From NCBI GenBank assembly GCA_019636815.1, contig JAHBWT010000035.1, positions 1 to 39,994 on the forward strand: a stretch of DNA of 39,994 nucleotides, given 5' to 3'. A program made the position numbers and the translations under genes. This DNA comes from Nitrospira sp. Lineage in GTDB: Bacteria > Nitrospirota > Nitrospiria > Nitrospirales > Nitrospiraceae. Shown piece after piece: positions 1-9,508 of the stretch; within the stretch, counting starts at the first letter, position 1; each line of letters starts with the position of its first letter. The notes under the pieces were generated by a model that saw only the letters and a program-made list of their open reading frames with translations, had not been told where the DNA came from and ran no database searches.

Positions 1-1500
1 CAGACCGGCCGACTGGTACGCGCGGCTATTCCGGTGGCCTCCGGGAGCCGGCGAGGTGACTTGGAGGGGGTCGTCGTTGTCGAAACCTATGTTCCTGAGT
101 CGCTGTTGACGAAAATGGAGCGGATCGGCCGCCAGTATTCGGAGTATAAGCAGATCAAGGCGATGAAGAATCCGATCAAAGCTGGAGCGTATCTGTTTGT
201 TGCCGTGGTGACGGTGTTGATTCTATTCAGCGCGACCTGGTTCGGATTCTATGTGGCGCGCAGTATTACCGTTCCCATCCAACGGCTGGCCGATGCGACG
301 GAAGCAGTTGCCCAGGGAGACCTCTCTGTGCACATCGATGCCAAGGCGACTGATGAGATCGGCACGTTGATCGAATCGTTCAATCGGATGACGCAGGATC
401 TCCAGGGGAGTAAATCCAAGCTGGAAGAAGCGAATCTGACGCTCCGAAATACGAACGCTGAGCTGGATCGGCGCCGGGCCTATATCGAAACGGTTGTGGA
501 TACGATTGCCGCCGGCCTCTTGTCCATCGATCGCAACGGGATGATCACTACTTTCAATCCATCGGCTGAGCGTATTCTAGGCTTGGTGGCCGATCGGTTC
601 AGAGGTCGGCCGGCTAATGAGGCGTTTAAGGAGTTCAGCCTGGACTTGTTTCAGACAGCCTATGATCGAATGTTGGCGGACGAACGAGACGATCTCGATC
701 TTGAAGGACAGCTGGACATTCAAGGAAAACTGATTACGATCGGCTTGAAGGGCTCTCGGATGCGAGATGAAGCCACCAAGGACTTGGGGTTTGTGTTGGT
801 GTTTGAGGATCTGACGGAATTGATTAAAGCGCAGAAAGTCGCCGCGTGGCAGGAAGTCGCAAGGCGCGTGGCGCATGAAATCAAAAACCCACTCACCCCT
901 ATTCAACTCTCGGCACAGCGGCTGCGCAAGAAGTTTTTTGAGAAGTCTCCTGATCTGGAACGGGTGTTCGATGACGCGACGAATGTGATCATCAACGAAG
1001 TCGGCAGCCTAAAAGAAATGCTGGATGAGTTTTCAAAGTTTGCTCGCCTGCCCGCTCCGCAGATGACACGACAATCGTTGCATGATGTGGTTCGAGAGGT
1101 GGCGACCTTGTATCGAGAAGCGCAGAAGGATCTTGAGCTGATTCTCCGACTGGATGAAGATCTGCCGCTCATCAACTTTGATCGGGAACAGCTTCGGCGC
1201 GTGTTTGTGAATCTTTTCGATAATGCGGTTCAAGCCATGAATCAAAAAGGGCGGCTGTGGGTTGAAACAAAATACGATACGAAACGACGGCGAGCCGTGG
1301 TAACAGTAGCGGACGAAGGGCCTGGCATTGCGCCTGAAGATCAGGAGCGCCTGTTTGTGCCCTATTTTACTCGAAAAAAGACAGGAACCGGATTAGGTCT
1401 GGCGATCGTCCGTCGGATCATCACGGATCACGAAGGGCAGATCCAAGCCGGGAACAATCAACCGAGGGGAGCAGTGTTTACGTTTGACTTGCCGGTGTAG
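1..1500 (+). CDS. NtrY-like membrane sensor histidine kinase (5' partial)
   Basis: The frame is open from base 1, so the N-terminal sensor part lies outside the window and 499 residues remain. In order one sees the end of an extracytoplasmic region, one membrane helix (about visible residues 63-86), a HAMP linker, a PAS domain (about 160-270), a HisKA dimerisation helix with the H-box VAHEIKNPLTP (His about 292) and a HATPase domain with N-box NLFDNAVQAM, G1 DEGPGIA and G2 GTGLGLAIV. The HAMP-PAS-HisKA order and the proline-containing H-box are those of the NtrY family, whose members phosphorylate NtrX. The adjacent downstream regulator supports an NtrY/NtrX pair. In Proteobacteria such pairs respond to nitrogen, redox or envelope cues. 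The signal sensed here cannot be read from the sequence. Confidence 0.9.
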   Translation, partial: QTGRLVRAAIPVASGSRRGDLEGVVVVETYVPESLLTKMERIGRQYSEYKQIKAMKNPIKAGAYLFVAVVTVLILFSATWFGFYVARSITVPIQRLADATEAVAQGDLSVHIDAKATDEIGTLIESFNRMTQDLQGSKSKLEEANLTLRNTNAELDRRRAYIETVVDTIAAGLLSIDRNGMITTFNPSAERILGLVADRFRGRPANEAFKEFSLDLFQTAYDRMLADERDDLDLEGQLDIQGKLITIGLKGSRMRDEATKDLGFVLVFEDLTELIKAQKVAAWQEVARRVAHEIKNPLTPIQLSAQRLRKKFFEKSPDLERVFDDATNVIINEVGSLKEMLDEFSKFARLPAPQMTRQSLHDVVREVATLYREAQKDLELILRLDEDLPLINFDREQLRRVFVNLFDNAVQAMNQKGRLWVETKYDTKRRRAVVTVADEGPGIAPEDQERLFVPYFTRKKTGTGLGLAIVRRIITDHEGQIQAGNNQPRGAVFTFDLPV

Positions 1501-1554
1501 AGAGTGTCGGCTGGCATGTGCGAACGGTTGTGGGTCAGATGGTAGGGAGGAAAG

Positions 1555-2946
1555 ATGTCGGCATCGATTCTCATAGTGGATGATGAAGCAGCGATTCGGA
1601 CATCCTTGCGGAGTATTCTCGAAGATGAAGGGTATGATGTGGCGGTTGCTGCTACTGGAGCTGAGGCGCTGAAGATCTATGGGACGGACCCGCCGGATCT
1701 CATGATTCTCGATATTTGGATGCCTGAAATGGACGGGATCGAAACCCTGCGGCGCGTGAAGGAATTCGTCCCCACCACGCAGGTCATGATGATTTCGGGG
1801 CACGGATCCATTGAAACGGCGGTCAAAGCCATCAAGCTCGGTGCATATGATTATATCGAGAAACCGTTGTCGTTGGAAAATGTCACGCTCCGCGTCAAGC
1901 ATGCACTGGAGCAATACCGATTGGCTCAGGAGAATCGGTCTTTGCGGACCAAGGTCCAGCAGAAATTCGAGTTGGTCGGGCATTCTCAGGCGATGCAACG
2001 GTTACGGGAACTCATCCAGACTGCCGGCCCTACGAACAGCCGGGTACTGATCGGGGGGGAGAATGGAACTGGGAAGGAGCTGGTCGCTCGAGCGATCCAT
2101 ATGCACAGCACCCGCTCGGATCATCCGTTCGTTGCTGTCAATTGCGCCGCTATTCCTGAGACCTTGATCGAGAGCGAGCTGTTCGGGCATGAAAAAGGCT
2201 CGTTCACAGGAGCCACGTCGATGAAACGCGGGCAGTTTGAACAGGCTGATGGGGGAACGTTATTTCTCGACGAGATCGGAGACATGAGCCTCAGTACCCA
2301 AGCGAAGGTCTTGCGGGCGCTCCAAGAGCAGCAGTTTACGCGAGTCGGTGGAACCAAATTGATGAAGGTTGATGTACGTGTGCTCGCGGCGTCCAACAAG
2401 GACTTAGAGAAGGAGATCGGTAAAGGCCAATTTCGCGAAGACTTGTTTTATCGTCTTAACGTTGTTCCTATTGTCGTGCCTCCGCTGCGGGAGCGGCGTG
2501 AGGATATCCCTGCCCTGGTACAACATTTCATGAAAGCCCATGCCGAAGAGCAGGGCTTACGGATGAAGGAGGTGTCCCACGAGGCGATGGCGGTGCTTCA
2601 GCAGTACGATTGGCCGGGTAACATTCGGGAGCTGAGGAACCTGATCGAACGACTCATGATTATGGTCCCAGGGTATGTGATTGAAGGGGCACAGGCCGTC
2701 ATGTCTTTGCAGGGGAGAACGACCGGACCTGTTTCGGTTCCCGTTCAGGCGGCCACTCCTCTTCTGGCAAAATCCTACGACTCACTGCGCGATGCTCGAA
2801 ATGCCTTCGAGAAGGAATATATTAGCCGCAAACTTCGAGAGCACCATTGGAATATTTCGCGGACGGCTGAAGACCTCAAGATTGAACGAAGCCATCTCCA
2901 CAGAAAAATCAAGTTGCTGGATGTGGAGATGCGGCCTGAAAATTAG
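1555..2946 (+). CDS. NtrX-like sigma-54 type response regulator
   Basis: This 463-residue protein is the cognate regulator of the kinase 54 bp upstream. The receiver has acidic D9/D10, phospho-acceptor D53 (ILDIWMPEMDG) and K103. The AAA+ domain has Walker A GGENGTGKE (167-175) and Walker B TLFLDEIGD. The sigma-54 contact loop reads GSFTGA (215-220) instead of canonical GAFTGA. The protein ends in a Fis-type helix-turn-helix (NISRTAEDLKIERSHLHRK). A good ribosome site (GGGAGGAAAG) precedes the ATG. Family knowledge says such proteins bind DNA and either remodel sigma-54 holoenzyme or, when the loop is altered, act without it. The serine substitution leaves that open here. Confidence 0.9.
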   Translation: MSASILIVDDEAAIRTSLRSILEDEGYDVAVAATGAEALKIYGTDPPDLMILDIWMPEMDGIETLRRVKEFVPTTQVMMISGHGSIETAVKAIKLGAYDYIEKPLSLENVTLRVKHALEQYRLAQENRSLRTKVQQKFELVGHSQAMQRLRELIQTAGPTNSRVLIGGENGTGKELVARAIHMHSTRSDHPFVAVNCAAIPETLIESELFGHEKGSFTGATSMKRGQFEQADGGTLFLDEIGDMSLSTQAKVLRALQEQQFTRVGGTKLMKVDVRVLAASNKDLEKEIGKGQFREDLFYRLNVVPIVVPPLRERREDIPALVQHFMKAHAEEQGLRMKEVSHEAMAVLQQYDWPGNIRELRNLIERLMIMVPGYVIEGAQAVMSLQGRTTGPVSVPVQAATPLLAKSYDSLRDARNAFEKEYISRKLREHHWNISRTAEDLKIERSHLHRKIKLLDVEMRPEN

Positions 2947-2978
2947 AAGCCGTGAAGAAGGACGATTGCGTTGCGCAG

Positions 2979-3003
2979 AGGGGCTCGACCTTTGTAGGCC
3001 CCT
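2979..3003 (+). terminator. Possible terminator hairpin after the ntrYX-like pair
   Basis: AGGGGC (2979-2984) pairs perfectly with GCCCCT (2998-3003) around a 13-nt loop, and is followed by the weak T-rich tail TCGTT. It sits 32 bp after the regulator stop codon and before purM. The tail is poor, so termination would be inefficient. Confidence 0.35.
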
Positions 3004-3071
3004 TCGTTAAGATGCGCCTCCGAAGCTATTCGATCGTGAATTCTGAACCGTATTGTCCGGGACTCTCGAGT

Positions 3072-4109
3072 ATGACCACTTATAGGGATGCCGGTGTGGA
3101 TATCGATGCAGGCGATGAATTCGTCGATCGTATCAAGCCGCTGGTGCGATCCACGTTCCGCCCTGAGGTGCTGACGGACCTAGGTGGATTTGGCGGATTG
3201 TTTGGCTTTCAAGCCGCCAAGTACAAAGATCCCGTTCTCGTTTCAGGAACCGACGGTGTCGGGACCAAGCTCAAAATCGCCTTTATGATGGACAAACACG
3301 ACACCGTGGGGATCGATCTCGTGGCCATGTGTGTCAACGACATTGCCGTCAGCGGCGCGGAGCCTCTGTTCTTTTTGGATTATTTTGCGACCGGAAAATT
3401 GTCCGTTGCCAAAGCCCAGGAGGTGGTGGCGGGCATTGCTGACGGCTGCCGCCAAGCCGGGTGCGCACTCATCGGCGGGGAAACGGCCGAAATGCCTTCC
3501 TTTTATCCGGATGGGGAGTACGACCTTGCCGGCTTTGCCGTCGGGGCCGTTGACCGTTCGAAGATGATCGATGGTCGGCACATCGTGCCCGGCGATGCGA
3601 TCGTGGGGGTGGCCTCGTCAGGGCTCCATAGCAATGGTTATTCGTTAGCGCGGCGAGTCTTGTTCGAACAGGCCAAGTTGACGGTGTCTAGTCGTCTCTC
3701 TGGTCTCGATGGATCGGTCGGCGAGGTTCTGCTGACACCCACTAAAATCTATGCGAAGCAGATCTTGGCGCTGGTTGGACAATTTCCGATCAGAGGCATC
3801 GCGCACATTACAGGAGGAGGCATCACGGAGAATCTGCCGCGAGTCTTTCCAAAGGGAGTAGGGGCGAGAATCATTCGTTCCGCGTGGTCTGCGCCGCCGA
3901 TCTTCGATCTGATGAGCCGGTTGGGACATATCGATTGGGAAGAGATGTATAGGGTATTTAACATGGGGATCGGGCTGGTACTGGTGGTCCCGTCGGATTC
4001 GGTGAACGGAGTGCTTGCCCATGTTCAGACTTTGGGTGAGCGGGCCTGGCGCATCGGAGAGATCGTCTCTTCAAATGGCGACGAGCCTGGAGTGGAGTAT
4101 GTCGGTTAG
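3072..4109 (+). CDS. purM: Phosphoribosylformylglycinamidine cyclo-ligase
   Basis: AIR synthetase, the ATP-dependent step converting FGAM to AIR in cytosolic purine synthesis. The 345-residue product is of normal length for PurM. Recognisable blocks are the N-terminal glycine-rich segment (DLGGFGGLF), VSGTDGVGTKLKIA, the GIDLVAMCVNDI helix, GGETAEMPSFY and the late HITGGGITENLPRV motif. The ATG at 3072 was chosen because the protein then begins MTTYRDAGVDIDAGD, as PurM proteins do. The frame is open further upstream, but that extension is not family-like. purN follows with an 11-bp overlap, so the two are probably co-translated. Confidence 0.95.
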   Translation: MTTYRDAGVDIDAGDEFVDRIKPLVRSTFRPEVLTDLGGFGGLFGFQAAKYKDPVLVSGTDGVGTKLKIAFMMDKHDTVGIDLVAMCVNDIAVSGAEPLFFLDYFATGKLSVAKAQEVVAGIADGCRQAGCALIGGETAEMPSFYPDGEYDLAGFAVGAVDRSKMIDGRHIVPGDAIVGVASSGLHSNGYSLARRVLFEQAKLTVSSRLSGLDGSVGEVLLTPTKIYAKQILALVGQFPIRGIAHITGGGITENLPRVFPKGVGARIIRSAWSAPPIFDLMSRLGHIDWEEMYRVFNMGIGLVLVVPSDSVNGVLAHVQTLGERAWRIGEIVSSNGDEPGVEYVG

Positions 4110-4773
4110 CCGTTCAGTTCGCTTGCGGGTAGCGGTGTTGGCTTCCGGTCGTGGCTCAAATTTGCAGGCCGTGATCGATACGATCGAGGCAGGTCAGGTG
4201 CCGGCCCAGATTGTGTGTGTCATCAGTAACAAGAGGGACGCCGTGGCGCTTGAACGGGCTCGGAAGCACGGGCTCAAGGATCTGTTCGTCGATCCCAGAC
4301 CCTTTGCCGGACGGCCGGACAGCCGTGAAGCTTATGACCACGCGTTACTGGAGATCCTGCAACAGTATGAGGTTGAACTCGTCCTTCTCGCAGGCTACAT
4401 GAAAATCGTCACGGCGGTGTTGGTCAATGCTTACGCCAACCGCATGATGAACATCCATCCCTCACTGCTGCCGTCGTTTCCTGGATTGGATGTGCAGAAG
4501 AAGGCCATCGACTGGGGGTGTAAGCTGGCTGGCTGCACGGTGCATTTTGTTACGGAAGGCGTGGATGAAGGGCCGATCATTATCCAGGCGGCTGTCCCGA
4601 TCCTCGACGACGACACGCCCGAAACTCTGGCCGCGAGAATCCTCGTTCAGGAACACAAGATCTATCCTCGTGCCGTACAGCTTTTCGCCGAAGGGCGATT
4701 ACAAGTCGACGGCCGCCGGGTTCTCATAGACGCTCCTAAGCCGGACGGAGAGGCTATTATCAGTCCGTCATGA
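4099..4773 (+). CDS. purN: Phosphoribosylglycinamide formyltransferase
   Basis: GAR transformylase, which adds the formyl group from 10-formyl-tetrahydrofolate to GAR in purine synthesis. From the ATG at 4099 the product is 224 residues. The N-terminal phosphate loop LASGRGSNLQA and the catalytic residues are visible: N118 and H120 in MNIHPSLLPSFPG, and D156 in GVDEGPI. The Asn-to-Asp spacing of 38 matches the E. coli enzyme. The start lies inside the end of purM, with GGAG seven to ten bases upstream, which fits translational coupling. Its stop overlaps the 3' end of the convergent DUF72 gene by six bases. Confidence 0.95.
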   Translation: MSVSRSVRLRVAVLASGRGSNLQAVIDTIEAGQVPAQIVCVISNKRDAVALERARKHGLKDLFVDPRPFAGRPDSREAYDHALLEILQQYEVELVLLAGYMKIVTAVLVNAYANRMMNIHPSLLPSFPGLDVQKKAIDWGCKLAGCTVHFVTEGVDEGPIIIQAAVPILDDDTPETLAARILVQEHKIYPRAVQLFAEGRLQVDGRRVLIDAPKPDGEAIISPS

Positions 4774-5688
4774 AGGTGATTTAGCAATCTGCCACGAGTT
4801 CCAGAAACTAGCGGCCAAGGCTTGTATCGTCAAAGGCGCATTACCCTCCGACCGATTATTCACCAGTACATAGGCCTGTCGATTTTCTTCAACGGATTGC
4901 TTGATGAGAGCCACGGTTTCTTTTCGCATTTGGGGTAACTCTTCCACGATTGCGTCGTAGGGTGCGGCTCGTTTCTTGGCTGTTTCATAGTTCATGTTGA
5001 GCGGCGTGAGTAGGCGGATCACCGTAAATGGTGCTGTGAAGCGTTCTACCATCCGCTTGTGCTGCTGCAGTAACGGTGGCATGTAAGACCAATGGTTGTA
5101 GACATGGGCTGCGCCGTGGTTCTCTAAAACCTTTCGATAGTCAGGCCCGAGCAAGCCTGCATTGCGGATCTCGACCGCATAGCGAAAGCCTCTGGAAATC
5201 TTGCTAAAGAATCGATCAAGCCTTGTGCAGAATTCCTGGCTTGTCAGACCGTGCCGCTGGAATTCGAGGATGAACGGGCCTGTGTGTGGCTCAAACCTAG
5301 CTTCTCGGTATGGTGTCAGGACCAGTTCATTAAACAGCTCGGCATCGAGGAACCGCGGATTTGGTTGCCCGGCTTTTGCACCGTAGCGGGCGTGTTGCGC
5401 AAAGCGTGGGACGGTGATCTCCTCCCACACCTTAAAGCACATCTCGAAGTCATCGGGGATTTGATTGAGATAGTGACGAAGCTGATTGGCAGTGGGCGGT
5501 CGATAGAAGGTGGAATCGTTCCCGACCGTGCGAAAGAGCGGTTTGCCGTTCTGGAGGTATTGGCAATACTCGCCCAAGCATTTCCGGGCAAAAGCTGTCT
5601 TTGCATACTGCCGCTGATAGATCTGACCTCGCCAGCCCTCGTAGGTCCATGTGGAAGTGCCGAAACGAATCAACGGAGAGAGGGGCAT
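4768..5688 (-). CDS. DUF72 (YecE-like) family protein
   Basis: A 306-residue cytosolic protein beginning with the typical DUF72 entry IRFGTSTWTYEGW and continuing with the TFYRPPTANQL segment (family form: N-S-T-F-Y-R-x-P) and FKVWEEITVPR. The later blocks GPFILEFQ, RYAVEIRNAG and AYVLVNNRSEG correspond to the TIM-barrel strands of this family. No firm biochemical function is established for DUF72. The usual terminal N-N-H of the last strand reads NNR here. It converges on purN and lies downstream of the smbP terminator, so it is probably transcribed alone. Confidence 0.85.
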   Translation of the reverse strand: MPLSPLIRFGTSTWTYEGWRGQIYQRQYAKTAFARKCLGEYCQYLQNGKPLFRTVGNDSTFYRPPTANQLRHYLNQIPDDFEMCFKVWEEITVPRFAQHARYGAKAGQPNPRFLDAELFNELVLTPYREARFEPHTGPFILEFQRHGLTSQEFCTRLDRFFSKISRGFRYAVEIRNAGLLGPDYRKVLENHGAAHVYNHWSYMPPLLQQHKRMVERFTAPFTVIRLLTPLNMNYETAKKRAAPYDAIVEELPQMRKETVALIKQSVEENRQAYVLVNNRSEGNAPLTIQALAASFWNSWQIAKSPS

Positions 5689-5700
5689 GAGGATATCGAT

Positions 5701-5734
5701 GCAGAAACGGGCAGGGCTATTGTTCCCTGCCCGT
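5701..5734 (-). terminator. Rho-independent terminator of smbP
   Basis: A perfect 10-bp stem, ACGGGCAGGG (5707-5716) with CCCTGCCCGT (5725-5734), closes an 8-nt loop. Read on the minus strand it is followed by GTTTCTGC, a short T-rich tail. It lies 37 bp after the smbP stop and just before the DUF72 start, separating the two genes. Confidence 0.65.
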
Positions 5735-5771
5735 CATGGATACCGTACGTTTGCCGCAGGTGTTTGATGCC

Positions 5772-6113
5772 TTATTTGACTTCATTCAGATGTGTAAGAG
5801 CAGTCTCGGCGTGTTCCGTGGCGACGTCGGCGTGGCCTGCTTTACCATGTTCAACGGCTTCGTTCAAATGAGTAATTGCTTCAGTTAGATGAGGGTTTTT
5901 GCCTCCTCTCTCAGCATGGTTCCGCGACTTTTCAGCATGGGTTACGAGCGCCTCGGCATGGCCCTGTTTGCCGTGATCCACCGCTTCCTTCGCGTGGGCG
6001 ACAGCGTCCCTCACGTTACCGGCCGGGGATGGCTGAGCATTCACTGTGGGTATCCCGATGAGCGCTCCCAGCGCAACGACAATCAGGGCACGACGGAAAA
6101 GTTTGCTGGTCAT
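5772..6113 (-). CDS. smbP: SmbP-like small histidine-rich metal-binding periplasmic protein
   Basis: The 113-residue precursor has a clear signal peptide (MTSKLFRRALIVVALGALIG, likely cleaved after VNA) and a mature part made almost wholly of short helical repeats with a histidine every few residues. I count 11 histidines in about 85 mature residues. Two halves resemble each other (AVDHGKQGHAEA and AVEHGKAGHADV), which indicates an internal duplication. This is the pattern of SmbP from the nitrifier Nitrosomonas europaea, a periplasmic four-helix protein that binds copper and other divalent metals. A metal-buffering role here is inferred from that likeness. A strong ribosome site (GGAGG) precedes the ATG. 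The gene is monocistronic, between a terminator and a tRNA gene. Confidence 0.85.
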   Translation of the reverse strand: MTSKLFRRALIVVALGALIGIPTVNAQPSPAGNVRDAVAHAKEAVDHGKQGHAEALVTHAEKSRNHAERGGKNPHLTEAITHLNEAVEHGKAGHADVATEHAETALTHLNEVK

Positions 6114-6181
6114 GGTTGCCTCCGTTTGTTGAGTTAGTGTTAACTAGTGAAAAGACCATTGCCCTATATTTCCCCCGATCA

Positions 6182-6207
6182 AGGAGGCCTCACCTTGATA
6201 GCCTCCT
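6182..6207 (-). other. Inverted repeat between tRNA-Ala and smbP
   Basis: AGGAGGC (6182-6188) and GCCTCCT (6201-6207) form a perfect 7-bp stem with a 12-nt loop. It has no T-tail on either strand. It could end the tRNA transcript or sit in the smbP leader about 70 bp before the start codon. Confidence 0.4.
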
Positions 6208-6253
6208 GACCACCGGTTCACCGTGTTGTGCTTGACAGGTAAGAAAAAAAGTT

Positions 6254-6329
6254 TGGTGGAGGGCACGGGAGTTGAACCCGCGACCCCTACGTTGCGAACG
6301 TAGTGCTCTCCCAACTGAGCTAGCCCCCC
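6254..6329 (-). tRNA. tRNA-Ala (anticodon CGC)
   Basis: The full cloverleaf can be drawn, 76 nt with an encoded CCA. The acceptor stem GGGGGGC pairs with GCCCTCC and includes the G3:U70 wobble pair that identifies alanine tRNAs. The anticodon stem-loop is CTACG-TTCGCAA-CGTAG, giving anticodon CGC for codon GCG. The T arm is GCGGG-TTCAACT-CCCGT. A run of seven T follows on the minus strand directly after the CCA and probably ends transcription. Confidence 0.97.
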
Positions 6330-6909
6330 ACCTGAAGAAAACGGACAAGGCGAACCACATATCTCGCAGTGTTAGCTGCACACCAGTGTACAGTCTTATT
6401 GCTGCGATAGAAGAACGGGGAGGACGTTGATCCACCTAGCCCGTCGCCCGCATTATACACATCCCGTCCAGAAGACTCTACCTGCCATGTTTCGTCCGTC
6501 TACGATTCCCATCTGAGGAATGTACATGGCTTGTTTGCAGAAGCACAACAGTCTGTGCCAGTTTTTAATGACATGTACAAGGGTTCAAATTTGTAAACCT
6601 TTAAATGCTTCATCAGATATCCGTACGTAAGAGAAATGTAGGGAATATCGTACACTTTTTCAGCGTATCTTTTGTGGAGGGAGCTTACGGAACCGTGTTA
6701 TTCGAGGAACCGAGCACCTTCCATAAAGCAAGTCGATGTCAAACCAAGCGTTTGATGCTGTCCATCGACTATGTTCTGCAACGACAACCCCCGCCTAAAG
6801 CGTCCTGTATTTGCCTGATAAGTTGTGCTCCGGACGCGGTCTCTATGCTCTCGCTAAGCTGGAAGTTCGCGAAGTATTGAATGGGAAAGCTCTGCGAGTC
6901 CTGTGGTCA
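6330..6909. other. 580-bp region without a supported gene
   Basis: Frames here are short and do not resemble known proteins. The longest plus-strand frame (6605-6880) lacks a ribosome site and family-like motifs. The left edge must hold the tRNA-Ala promoter (minus strand), but no convincing -35/-10 pair stands out. Base composition is more AT-rich around 6550-6670 than in the flanking genes. Confidence 0.5.
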
Positions 6910-7236
6910 TCATCGATAGATGACACAGACCCGTCTGAGAAAATCTTCAAGTCGCAGGATTTGTTCCTCAGTTATCGAGTGGTCCTGTTGCTTAGCTGCT
7001 TGTTCCATCGTGGCTCCAATCTCTGTAATACGATCGAATCCGTAGCCGCCGCCATCACCTTTCATGCGATGGCCGAGGGTCTGAATGGTTTCGAAGTCGT
7101 GACGAGTTAGGGCGTCTCGAAGCGTTCTGAGATCGTTCTCTCGATTCCCTAGGAAGATTGGCACAATCTCTTCAAGGTCACGGCTAATCTCCACGGTCAC
7201 ACGGTCGTTCGCTTCAGGATGTGAGGGGTGTATCAC
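6910..7236 (-). CDS. Histidine phosphotransfer (HPt) protein
   Basis: A 108-residue single-domain HPt protein. The phosphorylatable histidine lies in [15 protein letters not shown], the usual H-x-x-K-G signature. The start is taken as the GTG at 7236, which overlaps the stop of the upstream hybrid kinase as GTGA, a standard coupling arrangement. The frame continues further upstream inside the kinase gene, but that part is not HPt-like. It probably carries phosphate from the second receiver of the hybrid kinase to the receiver proteins encoded upstream in the same operon, as the separated HPt module of a BarA-like phosphorelay. It is the last gene of the unit. Confidence 0.88.
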   Translation of the reverse strand: MIHPSHPEANDRVTVEISRDLEEIVPIFLGNRENDLRTLRDALTRHDFETIQTLGHRMKGDGGGYGFDRITEIGATMEQAAKQQDHSITEEQILRLEDFLRRVCVIYR

Positions 7237-9488
7237 GAGCGGATGTGTTCCTTGTATGCCCGAAGAATCTCCAGCAGGGTGGATTTCTTCACGGGTTTGG
7301 TCAAATGGGTGTTGCAACCAGCTTCGAAGATGAGAGCGCTCTCTTCCTTGAGCGCCAAAGCGGTGAGGGCGATAATCGGCGTGGCCGGGAGATCATGTTC
7401 GCGTTCCCAGGATCGTATCGTCTTTGTCGCAGAATAACCGTCCATGACCGGCATGTGCATGTCCATTAAGATGACGTCGTAGTGTGTGGCTTTAAACTTC
7501 TCCACTGCAATCGCTCCATGTTCTGCGATCTCGATGCTATGGTTCGTTTGCTTCAAGTAAGCGCGGATCAATAGTTGATTATCGAGAGAGTCCTCGACCA
7601 ATAAGACTCGTAAAGCCCGCAAAGGAGTCGTTGGTGATGGCTCGACCGATTTTTCAGGTATTGATGGAACTCCCTTTGCTCGACCTAACGCAATCCCAAT
7701 TGATTGAAGAAGATCTCCCCGTCGAATGGGTTTGATCAAGTAGCCACCCAGCCCGAGATCATACGTCCGTGCGATGTCATCAGCCCAATGATCGGACGTC
7801 AGCATGATGATCGTCGGGCGCTTCTCGTTGGATGACGTGTTTACCTGTTCAACAACTTGAAAGCCGTTCATCTCTGGCATCCGACAGTCGAGAAGGAGCA
7901 GCTCATAGTGTTTGCCCTGTTCGGCGGCGCATCGGAGTTCCTCCAATGCAGCCTTTCCGTCGCTCGCTTCCGTGACCTGAGCTCCCCATGCGCCTAGTGT
8001 TTCACGAAGGATGAGGCGGTTGGTTGGATGGTCGTCCACGGCTAGAACCCGGATGCCTGTAAGATCGATTGGTGCTGCGGATGTGTGTTGGGCAGATGTG
8101 GTTTGAGTCTGAAAGAGGAGGGAACAATGAAACGTGCTGCCCCTACCCACTGTGCTCTCTGCCCAGATCCGACCATTCATGCGTTCGACAAGCCGCTTGG
8201 TAATCGCCAGGCCGAGCCCGGTCCCTCCATATTGTCTAGTCGTTGATACGTGGGCCTGTGTGAAACTGTCGAAGATCGCATCCAGTTTGTTTGGGGGAAT
8301 CCCAATCCCAGTATCGCTGACGGAAATCCGAATCGCTCCGGCAGTCGGCCGATGCGGATCGCAGGTGACAGAAACTTCAACGGCGCCGTGTTCGGTAAAT
8401 TTGAGCGCATTACCAATCAAATTGATCAAGATCTGCGTTAACCGTGTCGGATCGCCGATCAAGCGACAGGGCACCGCAGGACTGAGGTGAGCGGTGAGTT
8501 CAAGGCGCTTCTCATTAGCCCTCATTGCCAATATGTCGATGGCTTTATCGAGGGTCTCACGCAAGTCAAACTCGATGGCCTCCAATTCGAGATGGCCTGT
8601 TTCGACCTTGGAAAGATCTAAGATATCGTTGATAAGATGCAGGAGCGTACTGCCAGCTCGTCGAAAGATCCGAAGATACTTACGCTGATCCGGTGTAAGG
8701 GGAGTTTCCCAAAGGAGGTCGGCCATACCGATAATGGCATTCATCGGGGTGCGAATTTCATGACTCATGCCGGCGAGGAACTCACTCTTGGCCAGACTAG
8801 CGACTTCAGCAGCCTCTTTGGCCAAGCGAAGTGCCTGCTCCACCTCCCGTCGATCGGATACTTCAAGCGCCAGGGTTGCCATGGTTGCCAATAGTCCGGC
8901 CACATGCTCTTCCTGTCTGGTCCACTGGCGAGGTGTTCCGATGGACTCGGCGCAGAGCACGCCCACAAGCCTTCCCTTCTGCCTAATGGGAGCGCTGAGC
9001 ATGGCCTGGATATCAAACTGAGAAAGGTAGGTGCTTGTGAGATCTCTTGTCCGTGAATCGTGAAACGGACGAGAGACTGCTACGGCACGAGGTTCTCGAG
9101 TGAGCGCTCGAAGATAGGGCTGACAGTGTGTGGATGGAAACACGATATCAGGTCTTGATCGTCTTCGACTGGTTTCGTAGAGATCAACCAGTGCGACGGA
9201 GTCGCGCTCCTTCGACAGGAGCCAGGTGCTCGAGCGCTCAACCTGAAGTAGGGCGCAAGAGGCTTTTGAGATAGCTCGGAATGCACGCGAAAGATCGCCG
9301 CTATTGAGTGCCTCACTCTGCGCCAGTTTTCGGAGTGTGTCCTGGTATTGCTTGAGGAACGCGGGTGTAGTTGGATTGAGCGACGGAGGAACATGCCGTG
9401 AGCGTTGGCGTCTCTGGGAGATGGTCTTCGTGACAACTCGTGCTTGAGATTCTCCACGAGGGTGACGTGACATGGGCGTGTGAGCCAC
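7233..9488 (-). CDS. Soluble GAF hybrid histidine kinase with two receivers
   Basis: A 751-residue protein without membrane segments. The order is a GAF sensor domain (about 60-212), HisKA with H243 in [10 protein letters not shown], HATPase (N-box [10 protein letters not shown]1 SDTGIGIP, G2 [10 protein letters not shown]), receiver 1 (D534 in [10 protein letters not shown]) and receiver 2 (D676 in [13 protein letters not shown]731). Such hybrid kinases pass phosphate from His to Asp and then to an HPt protein, here encoded as the next, overlapping gene. The first codon used is GTG. An ATG five codons later (9473) is equally possible, since neither has a good ribosome site. The cytosolic GAF domain points to an internal small-molecule or redox cue, which cannot be named. 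Confidence 0.92.
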   Translation of the reverse strand: MAHTPMSRHPRGESQARVVTKTISQRRQRSRHVPPSLNPTTPAFLKQYQDTLRKLAQSEALNSGDLSRAFRAISKASCALLQVERSSTWLLSKERDSVALVDLYETSRRRSRPDIVFPSTHCQPYLRALTREPRAVAVSRPFHDSRTRDLTSTYLSQFDIQAMLSAPIRQKGRLVGVLCAESIGTPRQWTRQEEHVAGLLATMATLALEVSDRREVEQALRLAKEAAEVASLAKSEFLAGMSHEIRTPMNAIIGMADLLWETPLTPDQRKYLRIFRRAGSTLLHLINDILDLSKVETGHLELEAIEFDLRETLDKAIDILAMRANEKRLELTAHLSPAVPCRLIGDPTRLTQILINLIGNALKFTEHGAVEVSVTCDPHRPTAGAIRISVSDTGIGIPPNKLDAIFDSFTQAHVSTTRQYGGTGLGLAITKRLVERMNGRIWAESTVGRGSTFHCSLLFQTQTTSAQHTSAAPIDLTGIRVLAVDDHPTNRLILRETLGAWGAQVTEASDGKAALEELRCAAEQGKHYELLLLDCRMPEMNGFQVVEQVNTSSNEKRPTIIMLTSDHWADDIARTYDLGLGGYLIKPIRRGDLLQSIGIALGRAKGVPSIPEKSVEPSPTTPLRALRVLLVEDSLDNQLLIRAYLKQTNHSIEIAEHGAIAVEKFKATHYDVILMDMHMPVMDGYSATKTIRSWEREHDLPATPIIALTALALKEESALIFEAGCNTHLTKPVKKSTLLEILRAYKEHIRS

Positions 9489-9508
9489 CAGTGAAAGGCG
9501 CGGTGGTC

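Noticed and set aside
6605-6880. 91-codon plus-strand frame between the tRNA and HPt genes
   Set aside because: No ribosome site, no recognisable motifs, and a composition unlike the neighbouring genes.
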